Shown piece after piece: positions 34,463 through 43,524 of a stretch of 45,543 bases of DNA. Numbering within the stretch: the stretch's first letter is position 1; the number at the start of each line of letters is the position of its first letter. This stretch comes from Desulfobulbaceae bacterium. GTDB lineage: Bacteria; Desulfobacterota; Desulfobulbia; Desulfobulbales; Desulfocapsaceae. The notes under the pieces are model-generated. The model searched no databases, had not been told where the DNA came from, and saw only the letters and a program-made list of their open reading frames with translations. The stretch lies in NCBI GenBank assembly GCA_024640625.1, contig JAHEER010000024.1:1-45543 (forward strand), read 5' to 3'. The position numbers and the translations under genes are program-made.

Positions 34463-35335
34463 TTAGGCCCGGCCCGCGCTGCCGAGCAGCTCCATCCATT
34501 TTGATACGACCCCGGAGATGGCTTCGAGGATTGCCCTGTCGACTTTGCCAGGATCATATCCGCTTCGGTTGGCCGCTATATAGTCGTAGGTGGTATCCAG
34601 AAGGCAATGTTTCAACTCGGTGGAAACGTTGAACTTCGAGCCGCCCAGGGAGACCAGTTTCCTGACCGTATCATCGGACAGGCCGGTTCCCCCATGAATC
34701 ACCAGCGGTGTGTGCGGTCCGCTGCCGTTGATTTTCTGAGCAATTGTCGCCAGCCTATCGAAATCGAGTTTCGGTGTTGTGGTCTTGTAGACCCCATGGG
34801 CGGTGCCTATGGCGGGTGCCAACAGGTCGATCCCGGTCTGGTCGACAAATTCCACAGCCAGGTCGGGATCGCACAGCTGGGCTTCGTCCTCAGCCACCAC
34901 CACCTGGTCCTCGACGCCTGAAACGGTGCCGAGCTCGCCTTCCACCGAGATATTTCGGGCATGGCAATAGTCGACCACCATTTTAGTCTGGCGGATGTTT
35001 TCAGCAAACTCATGCTGGGACGCATCGATCATCACGTTGGTGTAGCCGGCGTCGGCGCATGTTATGCAATAATCAACTTCGTTGCAGTGATCCACATGAA
35101 GGCAGATCGGCACCGGCGCCTCGCGGGCCATGGTTTTGAAAACGGCGGCGAACACGTCGGGACCGCGAAATTTTGAAGGTGTTACCGAGGTCTGGATGAT
35201 AACTGGCGACTGTTTATGTATTGCCGTCTCCACCACTGCTTTCATCTGAATGAAGTTGGTGACGTTAAAAGCACCGACCGCGTATTTTTCAGCAGTGGCC
35301 GTGAGCAGCATTTCCTTGGCATTTACTATTGGCAT
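34463..35335 (-). CDS. Class II aldolase (fructose/tagatose-bisphosphate aldolase family)
   Basis: GGGAGGAAT precedes the ATG. The 290 residues carry the zinc and catalytic residues of class II aldolases: CLHVDHCNEVDYC, EGELGTVSGVED, GTAHGVY and VIHGGTGLSDD. The length and the HGGTG variant (HGGSG is commoner) place it in the Fba/GatY/KbaY family. It could serve glycolysis or the breakdown of a ketose phosphate; the sugar cannot be fixed from sequence. It is followed by an esterase gene on the same strand. Confidence 0.88.
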   Translation of the reverse strand: MPIVNAKEMLLTATAEKYAVGAFNVTNFIQMKAVVETAIHKQSPVIIQTSVTPSKFRGPDVFAAVFKTMAREAPVPICLHVDHCNEVDYCITCADAGYTNVMIDASQHEFAENIRQTKMVVDYCHARNISVEGELGTVSGVEDQVVVAEDEAQLCDPDLAVEFVDQTGIDLLAPAIGTAHGVYKTTTPKLDFDRLATIAQKINGSGPHTPLVIHGGTGLSDDTVRKLVSLGGSKFNVSTELKHCLLDTTYDYIAANRSGYDPGKVDRAILEAISGVVSKWMELLGSAGRA

Positions 35336-35550
35336 GATTCCTCCCTTCTTCGTTTTCCCAGGTTTTCGACAGCCGGGGCTGCCTGGATAAGTGCTGAGCT
35401 AGGAACGCGGCTATAGTAGCATAGATTCGTAATTCAAGGTACCCCTGCTCCTCAAATCGGTGCACCGCACATGAGCCGCTGCAGGCCAGTTTATCCATGA
35501 CTCTGCTGCGCGCGTTGAGAAGCCGAAGAAGAGCTGACTGAAACTTATTA

Positions 35551-35590
35551 TTGACTGAGCCGGACTATATTTCTATAATTCTAGAAATAT
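35551..35590 (+). promoter_or_regulatory. arsR promoter overlapped by an inverted-repeat operator
   Basis: TTGACT (35551-35556), a 17-bp spacer and a perfect TATAAT (35574-35579) form a strong sigma-70 promoter. ATATTTCTA (35567-35575), 6 bp, TAGAAATAT (35582-35590) is a perfect 9-bp inverted repeat covering the -10. An ArsR dimer here would block polymerase, as expected for autoregulation. Confidence 0.75.
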
Positions 35591-35660
35591 GGTTGACGAG
35601 TTTCTTCATCCTCGTTAAGGTAGTATCAACCACGCTGACATTCCACCATGGAGGGCCTCG

Positions 35661-35975
35661 ATGGATTTAGAACACGCCGCCGGACGCTGCGCCGAATTGG
35701 GTAACATTACCCGGCTGTCGATATTCAGATTGTTGGTCAGAGCCGGCAAAGACGGCTTGCCGGTGGGTAAAATTCAGAGCAGCCTGGAAATTCCTGGATC
35801 GACCTTGACCCACCACATTCAGCGGCTTGTCAGGGTCGGCCTGGTCAAACAGCGAAGACAGAGCAGGGTACTGCACTGTGAGCCGCAGATGTCGGCCATT
35901 CGTGAACTTGCCGAATACCTGCTGTCTGAGTGCTGTACGCTGCAGAGTCTGCCGCTTGCGGAGGATGCAAGCTGA
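35661..35975 (+). CDS. arsR: ArsR-family metalloid-responsive repressor
   Basis: GGAGG sits 6 nt before the ATG. The 104 residues form a winged helix (residues about 8-75; RLSIFRLLVRAGKDGLPVGKIQSSLEIPGSTLTHHIQRLVRVGLV). Cysteines are at 10, 73 and an adjacent pair at 91-92 near the C-terminus; the classical ELCVCDL site of E. coli ArsR is absent, so inducer binding probably uses the C-terminal pair. The operator over its own promoter and the permease gene 39 bp downstream point to induction of efflux by arsenic or an organoarsenical; another metal remains possible. Confidence 0.9.
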   Translation: MDLEHAAGRCAELGNITRLSIFRLLVRAGKDGLPVGKIQSSLEIPGSTLTHHIQRLVRVGLVKQRRQSRVLHCEPQMSAIRELAEYLLSECCTLQSLPLAEDAS

Positions 35976-36014
35976 AGCTTACAAGTACAGGTAACCCGAT
36001 GGATAATTGCTGAT

Positions 36015-37061
36015 ATGCAACAGATGCTGCCCCAACTGGGGGAAACCCTCGTCTTTTTTGCGACCACTATGGCGGAGCTGGCCATCCTTTTTGTCGGGAT
36101 AAGCTTTCTGGTCGGCGTCATCAACGAATTTCTACCCCAGGATAAAGTAAAGCGCTGGTTGTCGGGCCGTCACGGCAGGGGCTATCTGATCGGCTCGATT
36201 CTCGGCGGCTTAACTCCGTTCTGCAGCTGTTCGACCATTCCGGTCACCATCGGTCTGTTGCGGGCCGGAGCAGGCTTTGGGCCGACCATGGCCTTTTTGT
36301 TTACCTCGCCTCTGGTCAACCCGGTCATTATCCCCTTGTTTATCACCCTGCTTGGCCTGAAAGTTACACTCATCTATGCGTCTGTGGCTATCGGCATGAC
36401 CATCATAATAAGCTTTCTGCTGGAAAAAGCCGGTTTTTCCAGGTTCCTGATCCAGGACGTCCTGCATCAGGGGGGAGCCGCCCCTGCTGCCGCCGGCATG
36501 CCATTGAGCCAGCCTGTTCCTGGAGCCGCAGCCGATTCAGGTACGCAGTTCATGGTCCAGCTGCAGCCGGCCGCGCCGTGCTGCGAAGGTGCAGGACCCG
36601 GTCCGGAACAGTCACCTGCCTTCACCATCCCCGTCTACCAGGAACAGCCGGGAAGATGGCGGCGCATCCTCAACGAGGCGGTGCGTCAATTCAGGTCCCT
36701 GCTGCCCTTTGTCATACTCGGGGTGGCCATAGGTTCTGTCATTCATGGATTTCTGCCGGCCGAGCTGGTGGTCCGCCTGGCCGGGGCGGATAACCCGCTG
36801 GCAGTGCCCGTCTCGGCGGTGGTAGGCATTCCCCTTTATCTGCGGGTCAGCACCATGGTCCCGATTGCCGCCAGCCTGGTGGCAAAAGGCATGAGTCTCG
36901 GGGCGGTAATCGCCCTGATCATTGGCGGTGCCGGCGCCAGCCTGCCCGAACTGGCCATGCTCAAAGGCATGTTCAGGATGCCGCTGCTTATCGGCTTCAT
37001 CTGCTCGGTGATGGTCATGGCGGTGGCGGCCGGCTTTCTGGTAAATGTCCTGGTGGTGTAG
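36015..37061 (+). CDS. ArsP/DUF318-type permease (organoarsenical or metal efflux)
   Basis: The 348 residues form eight or nine membrane helices in two halves joined by a hydrophilic, proline/alanine-rich loop (about 150-215) that contains PCCEG. The signature GGLTPFCSCSTIPV (Cys70, Cys72) and FLFTSPLVNPVII identify the PF03773/SO_0444 permease family. ArsP members export trivalent organoarsenicals through conserved cysteines, and others have been tied to copper or zinc. The ArsR gene just upstream favours the arsenic reading. The ribosome site is weak, suggesting coupling to arsR. Confidence 0.88.
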   Translation: MQQMLPQLGETLVFFATTMAELAILFVGISFLVGVINEFLPQDKVKRWLSGRHGRGYLIGSILGGLTPFCSCSTIPVTIGLLRAGAGFGPTMAFLFTSPLVNPVIIPLFITLLGLKVTLIYASVAIGMTIIISFLLEKAGFSRFLIQDVLHQGGAAPAAAGMPLSQPVPGAAADSGTQFMVQLQPAAPCCEGAGPGPEQSPAFTIPVYQEQPGRWRRILNEAVRQFRSLLPFVILGVAIGSVIHGFLPAELVVRLAGADNPLAVPVSAVVGIPLYLRVSTMVPIAASLVAKGMSLGAVIALIIGGAGASLPELAMLKGMFRMPLLIGFICSVMVMAVAAGFLVNVLVV

Positions 37062-37147
37062 GGACTCCGGGGCGCTTGATAATTTTTGATTCGGAAATAG
37101 TTTTATAGGGCTGCACGAAACTCACCTTGTGAAATTGGAGTTGGCCA

Positions 37148-38203
37148 ATGACATATGAAATCGCCTTGATCCCCGGAGACGGGATAGGCCTGGAAGTCAT
37201 CCCTGAAGGCGTGAGGGTCCTCGAGGCTCTGGCTAAACAGTTCGGTTTTGAGGTTGAGTGCACCGAATTCCCCTATTCCTGTGCTTACTACCTTGAGCAT
37301 GGCGAGATGATGCCCGAAGACGGCATCGAGCAGCTCACCCCGTTTGACGCTATCCTGCTTGGTGCGGTGGGCGACCCGGCGGTGGCCGATCATGTTTCAC
37401 TGTGGGGATTGTTGCTGCCGATCAGGCGCCGCTTTGATCAGTATGTGAACCTCCGGCCGGTGAGACTCCTGCAGGGGATAACTTCTCCCCTTTCGGGCCG
37501 GGGCCCTGAAGATATCGATTTTCTCGTGGTCCGTGAAAATACCGAGGGTGAATATTCAAATGCCGGGGGACGGATGTTCGAGCACAGCGAGCGCGAGTGC
37601 GTGGTCCAGGAAACGATTTTCACCCGCACCGGGGTGGACCGGATAATCAGATACGCCTGTGAACTGGCGCTGCAGCGGCCGGCTAAACATCTTACCTCGG
37701 CCACCAAGTCCAACGGCATAAGCTATACCATGCCTTTCTGGGACGAGCGTTTTGCGGCAGTTGGCGCGGACTATCCGGAGCTGCGGCGCGACCAGTACCA
37801 CATCGATATTCTCTGCGCCCATTTCGTCCAGCATCCGGACTGGTTCGACGTGGTGGTCGGCTCCAATCTGTTCGGCGATATTCTCAGCGATCTGGGTCCA
37901 GCGGTGGCCGGGGGAATCGGCATTGCCCCGTCGGCCAATCTCAATGTCGACAAGACTTTCCCTTCCATGTTCGAACCGGTGCATGGCTCGGCTCCAGACA
38001 TTGCCGGGCAGGGGCTGGCGAATCCCATCGCCACTCTGTGGTCGGTGCAGATGATGCTCGATTTCCTGGGCGAGAAGGAAGCGGGAAAAGCTCTAATGGA
38101 GGCGGTGGAGCGGGTCACCGAGCAGAAAATATTCACTGCCGATCTGGGCGGCCGTGAAACCACCGTTTCGTTCACCGATCGGGTGCTTGACAACCTCGGT
38201 TAG
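37148..38203 (+). CDS. Tartrate/D-malate-type beta-decarboxylating dehydrogenase
   Basis: The 351 residues match the isocitrate/isopropylmalate dehydrogenase family: ALIPGDGIGLEVIPEGV, LGAVGDP, NLRPVRLL, VVRENTEGEYSNAGGR, GSNLFGDILSDLGPAVAGGIGIAPSANL and FEPVHGSAPDIAGQGLANP. The RENTEGEYS motif and the length point to the tartrate/D-malate (TtuC/DmlA) branch rather than LeuB; it oxidises a 2-hydroxy acid with NAD and may decarboxylate it. Nearby genes for hydroxypyruvate and tartronate-semialdehyde metabolism fit a tartrate-to-glycerate route. Substrate choice is inference. Confidence 0.85.
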   Translation: MTYEIALIPGDGIGLEVIPEGVRVLEALAKQFGFEVECTEFPYSCAYYLEHGEMMPEDGIEQLTPFDAILLGAVGDPAVADHVSLWGLLLPIRRRFDQYVNLRPVRLLQGITSPLSGRGPEDIDFLVVRENTEGEYSNAGGRMFEHSERECVVQETIFTRTGVDRIIRYACELALQRPAKHLTSATKSNGISYTMPFWDERFAAVGADYPELRRDQYHIDILCAHFVQHPDWFDVVVGSNLFGDILSDLGPAVAGGIGIAPSANLNVDKTFPSMFEPVHGSAPDIAGQGLANPIATLWSVQMMLDFLGEKEAGKALMEAVERVTEQKIFTADLGGRETTVSFTDRVLDNLG

Positions 38204-38260
38204 CGATGAAGGCGGCCCAGCCTGCAGGGGGCCGGACCGCCATGAATAACGATCAAACTG

Positions 38261-38743
38261 TCAACCTTCGAGGACCTGGCGCAGTTCTTCTTCCTTGTCT
38301 TTGGTCAGTGAGGTCTGAATCACCGTGCCCTTGAACTTTTTCAATCCTTCGAGCACCTTGTCCGGGGTGGCTTTGCGGACCAGCACGAAAAGGGCGGAGG
38401 TGCCGGGCTTGAAGGTTTGCCCCAGTTCTTTCATGAACTTATCGTTGACGCCGATGTCGGCCATCTTGCCGCTCAAGGCGCCGGCCCCGGCCCCAACCGC
38501 GGCTCCGGCCAGCGGGTTGAGGAACAGGAAGCCGATGAGCATGCCCCAGAAGCTGCCGCCGACGGCGCCGCTGGCGGTCAGGTTGACCGCCTGATGCAGC
38601 TTGACTTTGTCATTCTCGTCCTTGGTAACCACGACCACATCTTCCATCTCGATCAGATACTCTTTCTGCATTTTGGCAAGTTCTGCCCGCATCTCGAATG
38701 CGGTGGTTTCATCATCAAAACCGATAACCACTAAATTACTCAT
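38261..38743 (-). CDS. DUF1269 family protein
   Basis: ATG at 38743 follows GGAG; an earlier in-frame start at 38764 is not needed. The 160 residues have an N-terminal VVIGFDDETTAFEMRAEL domain, a central glycine-rich hydrophobic stretch (about 64-98; GGSFWGMLIGFLFLNPLAGAAVGAGAGALSGK) that may span or associate with the membrane, and a C-terminal alpha-beta part ending KDKEEELRQVLEG. DUF1269 proteins are widespread and have no proven function. It lies convergent to the preceding dehydrogenase gene, with an imperfect GC hairpin but no U tract between. Confidence 0.85.
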   Translation of the reverse strand: MSNLVVIGFDDETTAFEMRAELAKMQKEYLIEMEDVVVVTKDENDKVKLHQAVNLTASGAVGGSFWGMLIGFLFLNPLAGAAVGAGAGALSGKMADIGVNDKFMKELGQTFKPGTSALFVLVRKATPDKVLEGLKKFKGTVIQTSLTKDKEEELRQVLEG

Positions 38744-38901
38744 AATGGACTCCTCTCTGGTCAAATTATTGATCTATTCCGGGTCAGGACCTACATGATA
38801 GATACGAATTAGAAAAAGTATAGGACAGTGCCCCCGTTTTACCTTGTGCTGCTGTCCTGGACCAGCGGAACAGCAGGTCGCACCAATAGTTCATCGGTGA
38901 T

Positions 38902-40185
38902 TCAGGAACCTGTATACCGGGGGACCACATATGGGCCCTCTGGAATAACTGCTATTTCACTGTTGCCTTGATCTTTCACACTGCCCAGAATGGCCTGCTC
39001 GAGATCGGTGACGTGGTCGACGAAGATATGGCGCAGCTCGGCCTCACCGAGCTGTTCGGTGTACAGTTTGATGCTGCCCCGGCGCAAAGGCTTGAGCAGC
39101 ATTTCCGTCTGCCATTCGTCAATCAGTGCTTCGCTGCGGCCGTCCAGGATATGCATGAATTCCTTCTGCCCATGGGTGCAGAGCATCTGCTGGGCGGCGG
39201 CAAACTCGGGGCTGCCCATGCCTTCGGAGCACTCGCTGGCAATGATGATGGTACCTCCTGTTTCGAGAATATCCATCGGTCCAACCATGCCCTTGACCGT
39301 CTGATAATAGGTCTTGTCCAGCGGGTAGCCGCCGGCCGAGGTAACGATTGTTCTGAAGCGCCGGTCGATATCGACTTCGGCATATTTTCTCATGAAGGAG
39401 ACCGCCGCCAAGTGACTTTCCTCGATGGCGCCGAAGGTTACCTTGCCCAGTCGCCGCTTGTCGTCTATGGCCACATTGAGCGCATAGATAGGGCCGATCT
39501 TCCTGATTATTTCAATCTGCGCCTCGTGCAGCGGGTTGCCCTCCAGCACGCAGCTGACGGCCCTGGGGTGTTCGAGAATATGGGCGGTGTGAAATTTCAG
39601 GATAGTGTCCTGGTAGGCCACCCCGGGGGCAACCACTTTTCTGCCGCCCGAGTAGCCGGCCATGAAATGGGGCTCAACCAGCCCGGTGACGATTTTCAGG
39701 TCGGCCTCGTAGAAACGGCGGTCGATGCCAATGGGGATGCCCTGGGAGGTCATCCCCAGATCAACATGGGCCTCGCGGTCCCTGGCGAAATGGTTTTCTA
39801 TTCTGAAGGAATCGAACACCTGGTCATTGCCGATCAGCTCCCTGAGTTCCTCATCCTCGTTGGGTCGGTGCAGGCCGGTGGCCACCAGAATAAGGATATC
39901 CTCCTTTTCTATTCCCTGGGCCAGCAGCGTGTCAAGCAGCGGCGGCAGCAACAGGCCGTTGGGCACCGGCCGGGTGATATCGCAGATCAGGATGCAGGCT
40001 GACTTCTTGCCCTTAGCCAACTGGGGCAGGGAAGGGCTGCCGATGGGCTCGAGCAGGGCCCGTCTGATGGCGCCGCCGACATCTTCCAGCAGGGGCATCG
40101 GGTATTTGTTTATTTCGTGGATCTCTATGTCTTCGGGCAAGTCAAGCTGCCGCTCACCTCTGCCGAACAGCAATGAAGTTTTCAT
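38902..40185 (-). CDS. larA: LarA-family nickel-pincer racemase homologue
   Basis: The 427 residues match lactate racemase LarA and its relatives. Residues that hold the nickel-pincer nucleotide are all present: His106 (ATGLHRP), His173 (EPHFMAGYSGGRK), Lys183, which forms the covalent thioamide link, and His199 (KFHTAHILEHPRA). LarA homologues interconvert enantiomers of several 2-hydroxy acids, not only lactate. The cofactor genes larB, larC and larE are not in the window and would have to lie elsewhere. It is divergent from hyi, and given the neighbours the substrate may be glycerate, tartronate or malate-like; this is inference. Confidence 0.92.
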   Translation of the reverse strand: MKTSLLFGRGERQLDLPEDIEIHEINKYPMPLLEDVGGAIRRALLEPIGSPSLPQLAKGKKSACILICDITRPVPNGLLLPPLLDTLLAQGIEKEDILILVATGLHRPNEDEELRELIGNDQVFDSFRIENHFARDREAHVDLGMTSQGIPIGIDRRFYEADLKIVTGLVEPHFMAGYSGGRKVVAPGVAYQDTILKFHTAHILEHPRAVSCVLEGNPLHEAQIEIIRKIGPIYALNVAIDDKRRLGKVTFGAIEESHLAAVSFMRKYAEVDIDRRFRTIVTSAGGYPLDKTYYQTVKGMVGPMDILETGGTIIIASECSEGMGSPEFAAAQQMLCTHGQKEFMHILDGRSEALIDEWQTEMLLKPLRRGSIKLYTEQLGEAELRHIFVDHVTDLEQAILGSVKDQGNSEIAVIPEGPYVVPRYTGS

Positions 40186-40270
40186 CGTAACGGTACCTGG
40201 AGTTCGCCCAAAACGAATCTATTCCCTTGCCTCTTCAGGCGCCTTGCTTTAAAGAAAAAACTCTTGTTCT

Positions 40271-40282
40271 GGTGTGAACACC
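40271..40282. promoter_or_regulatory. Short palindrome between larA and hyi
   Basis: GGTGT, two bases, ACACC lies in the 288-bp divergent intergenic region. A TTGACT at 40392-40397 could be a -35 for hyi, but its -10 is weak. The AT-rich stretch around 40320-40390 is otherwise featureless to me. Confidence 0.25.
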
Positions 40283-40473
40283 CTAAGAAGATCGATTCTG
40301 TTTAAGGAAACTGGTCGTATCGGTTTCCCACCTTCCTTATTTTTATTGACTAACGGCCAAATGCGCAATAATCATTTAATATTCTTGTTTGTTGACTTAC
40401 CTGTATTAGGTGTCCCTGTTCATTGACCGGACAATCGTTCAAGATAATCCCCTAACCCAAAAGGAATGTGATC

Positions 40474-41250
40474 ATGCCTAAATTCAGTGCGAATCTTACC
40501 ATGTTGTTCACCGAGGTCGACTTTCTCGACCGTTTCGCCAAGGCGGCCACCAATGATTTTGCCGCGGTCGAATATATGTTTCCCTACGACTGGCCGGCTC
40601 AGCAGCTGCAAGAGAAGCTGCGGCAGCACAATCTCGTGCAGGTCCTGTTCAACCTGCCAGTTGACGGCTGGGCGGAGGGAGAACGCGGTATTGCCTGCAT
40701 CCCCGGCCGTGAAGAGGAGTTTCAGGAAAATGTCGGCCGCGCTCTCGACTATGCCAAGGTGCTGGAATGTCCACGGCTCAACTGTCTGGCGGGCCTTACC
40801 CCGAATGGTGTCGAGCAGGATCAGGTCCGGACAACCCTGGTGGAGAATCTTCGCTTTGCCGCCGATGAGTTCGCCAAAGAAAACATTACCCTGCTGGTCG
40901 AAGCGCTGAACAGCCGCGATATGCCCGGGTTCCACCTGGTCGGATCGAAAGAGTCTGTTGATCTCATCAAAGAAGTCGATCGTCCCAACCTGAGGTTTCA
41001 ATACGATATCTACCATATGCAGCGTATGGAAGGTGAACTGATAAACACAATCACCGGACTTGGCGAGATAATTGGCCATATACAGCTGGCAGATACCCCG
41101 GGCCGCCATGAACCCGGTACCGGCGAGATCAATTACGATAACCTTTTCAAGGCTATCGATGCCTCGGGCTATGAAGGCTGGATCGGTTGTGAGTATATCC
41201 CCGCGGCGGACACCGAGGAGGGTCTCGGCTGGCTTGCCAAATATCGGTAG
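40474..41250 (+). CDS. hyi: Hydroxypyruvate isomerase
   Basis: ATG at 40474 follows AAGGAA; a GTG two codons upstream is the alternative. The 258 residues form a xylose-isomerase-like TIM barrel: FSANLTMLFTEVDFLDRFAKAA at the start, NCLAGLTP, LLVEALNSRDMPGF with the metal/base Glu, QYDIYHMQRMEG, HIQLADTPGRHEPGTGEINY and GCEYIPAADTEEGL. Hyi interconverts hydroxypyruvate and tartronate semialdehyde. The next gene, 41 bp later, encodes the matching reductase, so the two together make D-glycerate. Confidence 0.93.
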   Translation: MPKFSANLTMLFTEVDFLDRFAKAATNDFAAVEYMFPYDWPAQQLQEKLRQHNLVQVLFNLPVDGWAEGERGIACIPGREEEFQENVGRALDYAKVLECPRLNCLAGLTPNGVEQDQVRTTLVENLRFAADEFAKENITLLVEALNSRDMPGFHLVGSKESVDLIKEVDRPNLRFQYDIYHMQRMEGELINTITGLGEIIGHIQLADTPGRHEPGTGEINYDNLFKAIDASGYEGWIGCEYIPAADTEEGLGWLAKYR

Positions 41251-41291
41251 CGGTATCGCCAGAAAAATCATTCAACATAAAGGAGACAGAT

Positions 41292-42176
41292 ATGAAAGTT
41301 GGATTCATAGGACTTGGCATCATGGGTAAGCCGATGAGCAAAAACCTGCTCAAGGCAGGCTATGACCTGGTGGTCATGGATGTTAATCAAGAGGCGGTGG
41401 CAGAAGTCTCGGCCGCGGGCGCGGCAACCGCGGACTCCCCGAAAGCGGTGGCAGAACAGACAGAAATCATAATTACCATGCTGCCCAATTCGCCCCACGT
41501 GAAGGAAGTGGTCCTGGGGAAAAACGGTGTCATTGAGGGAGCCAAGTCGGGAACGGTAGTGATCGACATGAGCTCGATCGCCCCACTGGCCAGTAAGGAA
41601 ATTTATGGTGAATTGGAAAAAATCGGGGTTGAGCTGCTCGATGCCCCGGTCAGTGGCGGAGAGCCCAAGGCCATCGACGGTACCATATCGGTGATGGTCG
41701 GCGGTAAGAAAGAGGTGTTCGACAAGTGCTACGATCTGATGATGACCATGGCGGGCTCCGTAGTCTACACCGGCAGTATCGGCGCCGGCAACACCACCAA
41801 ACTGGCCAACCAGATTATCGTGGCGCTCAACATCGCCGCCATGTCCGAGGCCCTTGTTCTGGCCACCAAGGCGGGCGTGGAGCCTGAACTCGTCTACCAG
41901 GCAATCAGGGGCGGGCTGGCCGGCAGCACGGTGCTCGACGCCAAGGCGCCGCTGGTCATGGACCGCAAATTCGATCCGGGCTTCCGCATCGAGCTGCATA
42001 TCAAGGATCTGGCCAACGTGCTGGAAACCGCCCACGAGATCGGCGTGCCGCTGCCGCTTACCGCCGGGGTCATGGAGATCATGCAGGCCCTCAAGGTCGA
42101 CGGCAAGCAGGGCAATGACCATGGTGGTCTGATCCAGTATTACGAAAAAGCTGCCCAGGTGGAAGTGAAGAGATAA
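41292..42176 (+). CDS. garR: Tartronate-semialdehyde (2-hydroxy-3-oxopropionate) reductase
   Basis: GGAGA precedes the ATG. The 294 residues belong to the beta-hydroxyacid dehydrogenase family: Rossmann start KVGFIGLGIMGKPMSKNLL, substrate motif DAPVSGGEPKAIDGT and the catalytic Lys in GNTTKLANQIIVALN (about residue 171). It reduces tartronate semialdehyde to D-glycerate with NAD(P)H. Closely following hyi, it completes a hydroxypyruvate-to-glycerate path. 3-hydroxyisobutyrate dehydrogenase is the main alternative in the family, but the hyi neighbour favours GarR/GlxR. Confidence 0.93.
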   Translation: MKVGFIGLGIMGKPMSKNLLKAGYDLVVMDVNQEAVAEVSAAGAATADSPKAVAEQTEIIITMLPNSPHVKEVVLGKNGVIEGAKSGTVVIDMSSIAPLASKEIYGELEKIGVELLDAPVSGGEPKAIDGTISVMVGGKKEVFDKCYDLMMTMAGSVVYTGSIGAGNTTKLANQIIVALNIAAMSEALVLATKAGVEPELVYQAIRGGLAGSTVLDAKAPLVMDRKFDPGFRIELHIKDLANVLETAHEIGVPLPLTAGVMEIMQALKVDGKQGNDHGGLIQYYEKAAQVEVKR

Positions 42177-42226
42177 GCCTCTGCCCCAAGCTGACCTGCC
42201 AGTTTAAGGGGACACCAGGAGGATGT

Positions 42227-43432
42227 GTGAAAAACATATGCAAGATTGCCTGGCAGCTGAGCCTGTTGCTGATGCTTCTTTTACCGGCATCCGTGTGGGC
42301 CCGGAGCGACTTTCAGCAGTGGCTCGATGACTTCCGTCCGGTTGCCGGTCAGCAGGGGGTTCGGAAGTCCACCTGGGAAAAAGCTTTCGAGGGGATAGCG
42401 GAGGTCGATGCCCAGGTGCTGGAAAAAGCAAACTATCAGCCGGAATTCACCACCAAGATCTGGGACTACCTGGACGGTAGGGTCAACCCCATTTCCATCT
42501 CCAGGGGGCAGCTGATGGACCAGGTCCATGGCCAGACCCTGACGGCAGTGGCCCAAAAGTTCGGGGTAAAGCGCAGTATCCTGCTGGCCATCTGGTCCAT
42601 GGAATCTAATTACGGTGCGGTTCTGGAACAGCCGGATCGTCTCCACTACGTCCCCCAGGCTCTGGCCACCCTGGCTTTCGCTGACCCGAAGCGAAAGAAG
42701 TTCGGCCGCACCCAGCTTGTCGCCGCGCTTAAAATTCTGCAGGCGGGCGATGTGGGCGTGGACCAGTTCAGCGGTTCCTGGGCCGGTGCCATGGGGCACA
42801 CCCAGTTTATTCCCACCAGCTACCTGGCCTATGGGGTGGATATGGACGGCAACGGTAGACGCGACATCTGGAATTCAATCCCGGATGCCCTGGCAACCGC
42901 CGCCAATCTGCTGCACAAAAATGGCTGGCGCAGCGGTAAATCGTGGGGCTATGAAGTCATCCTGCCTGCGGGCGGCGCCGCCCTGGAAGGCCAGACCAAG
43001 CTCCTTTCCGAGTGGCAGCAGCTCGGTTTTAGCCGACCGGGAGGCAGAGACTTCCCCCGTCCTGGCGAGAAAGCGGTGCTGAAACTTCTAGTAGGAGAGG
43101 AGGGGCCGGGCTTTTTAATGATGAGAAATTTTTTCGTCCTCAAGCGTTACAACAACGCCGATGCCTATGCCCTCGGCGTCGGTTTGCTGGCCGACCGATT
43201 GGCCGGTTACCCCGGGATGGCGCAACAGTGGCCGCGCCCGCCGGGATCTCTGAACGCCGAGGAAAAGATCGAACTGCAGAAATTGCTCCAGAAACGGGGA
43301 TATTACCAGGGCGAGATTGACGGCAATCCCGGCAAGGGCACCCGGGCTGCGATAGCCGAGTTTCAGAAAAGAGCGGGAGCGGAGCCGGATGGCGTCCCGA
43401 CCAAATCGGTCCTGCTTAAACTGCGTCAATAG
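42227..43432 (+). CDS. mltB: MltB-type lytic murein transglycosylase with PG-binding domain
   Basis: A GTG at 42227 has AGGAGG directly upstream. The 401 residues start with a signal peptide (KIAWQLSLLLMLLLPASVWA; the only Cys, at residue 5, is not in a lipobox), then the MltB/SLT catalytic domain (about 28-330) with catalytic Glu126 in WSMESNYGAVL and GAMGHTQFIPTSYLAYGVDMDGNGRRD. The C-terminal PG_binding_1 domain (about 340-400; ELQKLLQKRGYYQGEIDGNPGKGTRAAIAEFQK) anchors it to peptidoglycan. It cleaves glycan strands to 1,6-anhydromuropeptides in the periplasm. It appears to be transcribed alone. Confidence 0.93.
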   Translation: MKNICKIAWQLSLLLMLLLPASVWARSDFQQWLDDFRPVAGQQGVRKSTWEKAFEGIAEVDAQVLEKANYQPEFTTKIWDYLDGRVNPISISRGQLMDQVHGQTLTAVAQKFGVKRSILLAIWSMESNYGAVLEQPDRLHYVPQALATLAFADPKRKKFGRTQLVAALKILQAGDVGVDQFSGSWAGAMGHTQFIPTSYLAYGVDMDGNGRRDIWNSIPDALATAANLLHKNGWRSGKSWGYEVILPAGGAALEGQTKLLSEWQQLGFSRPGGRDFPRPGEKAVLKLLVGEEGPGFLMMRNFFVLKRYNNADAYALGVGLLADRLAGYPGMAQQWPRPPGSLNAEEKIELQKLLQKRGYYQGEIDGNPGKGTRAAIAEFQKRAGAEPDGVPTKSVLLKLRQ

Positions 43433-43524
43433 CTTGGCTTACTGGTCACTCCTGCTGAGTCGGCTCCCCCCTTAGCGGCTGATAATGATGTGAGTTCAGC
43501 CGCCGGCTGCGCTGCACCGGCCGT

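Noticed and set aside
38204-38260. GC-rich inverted repeat between convergent genes as a terminator
   Set aside because: The stem is imperfect and there is no U tract on either strand.
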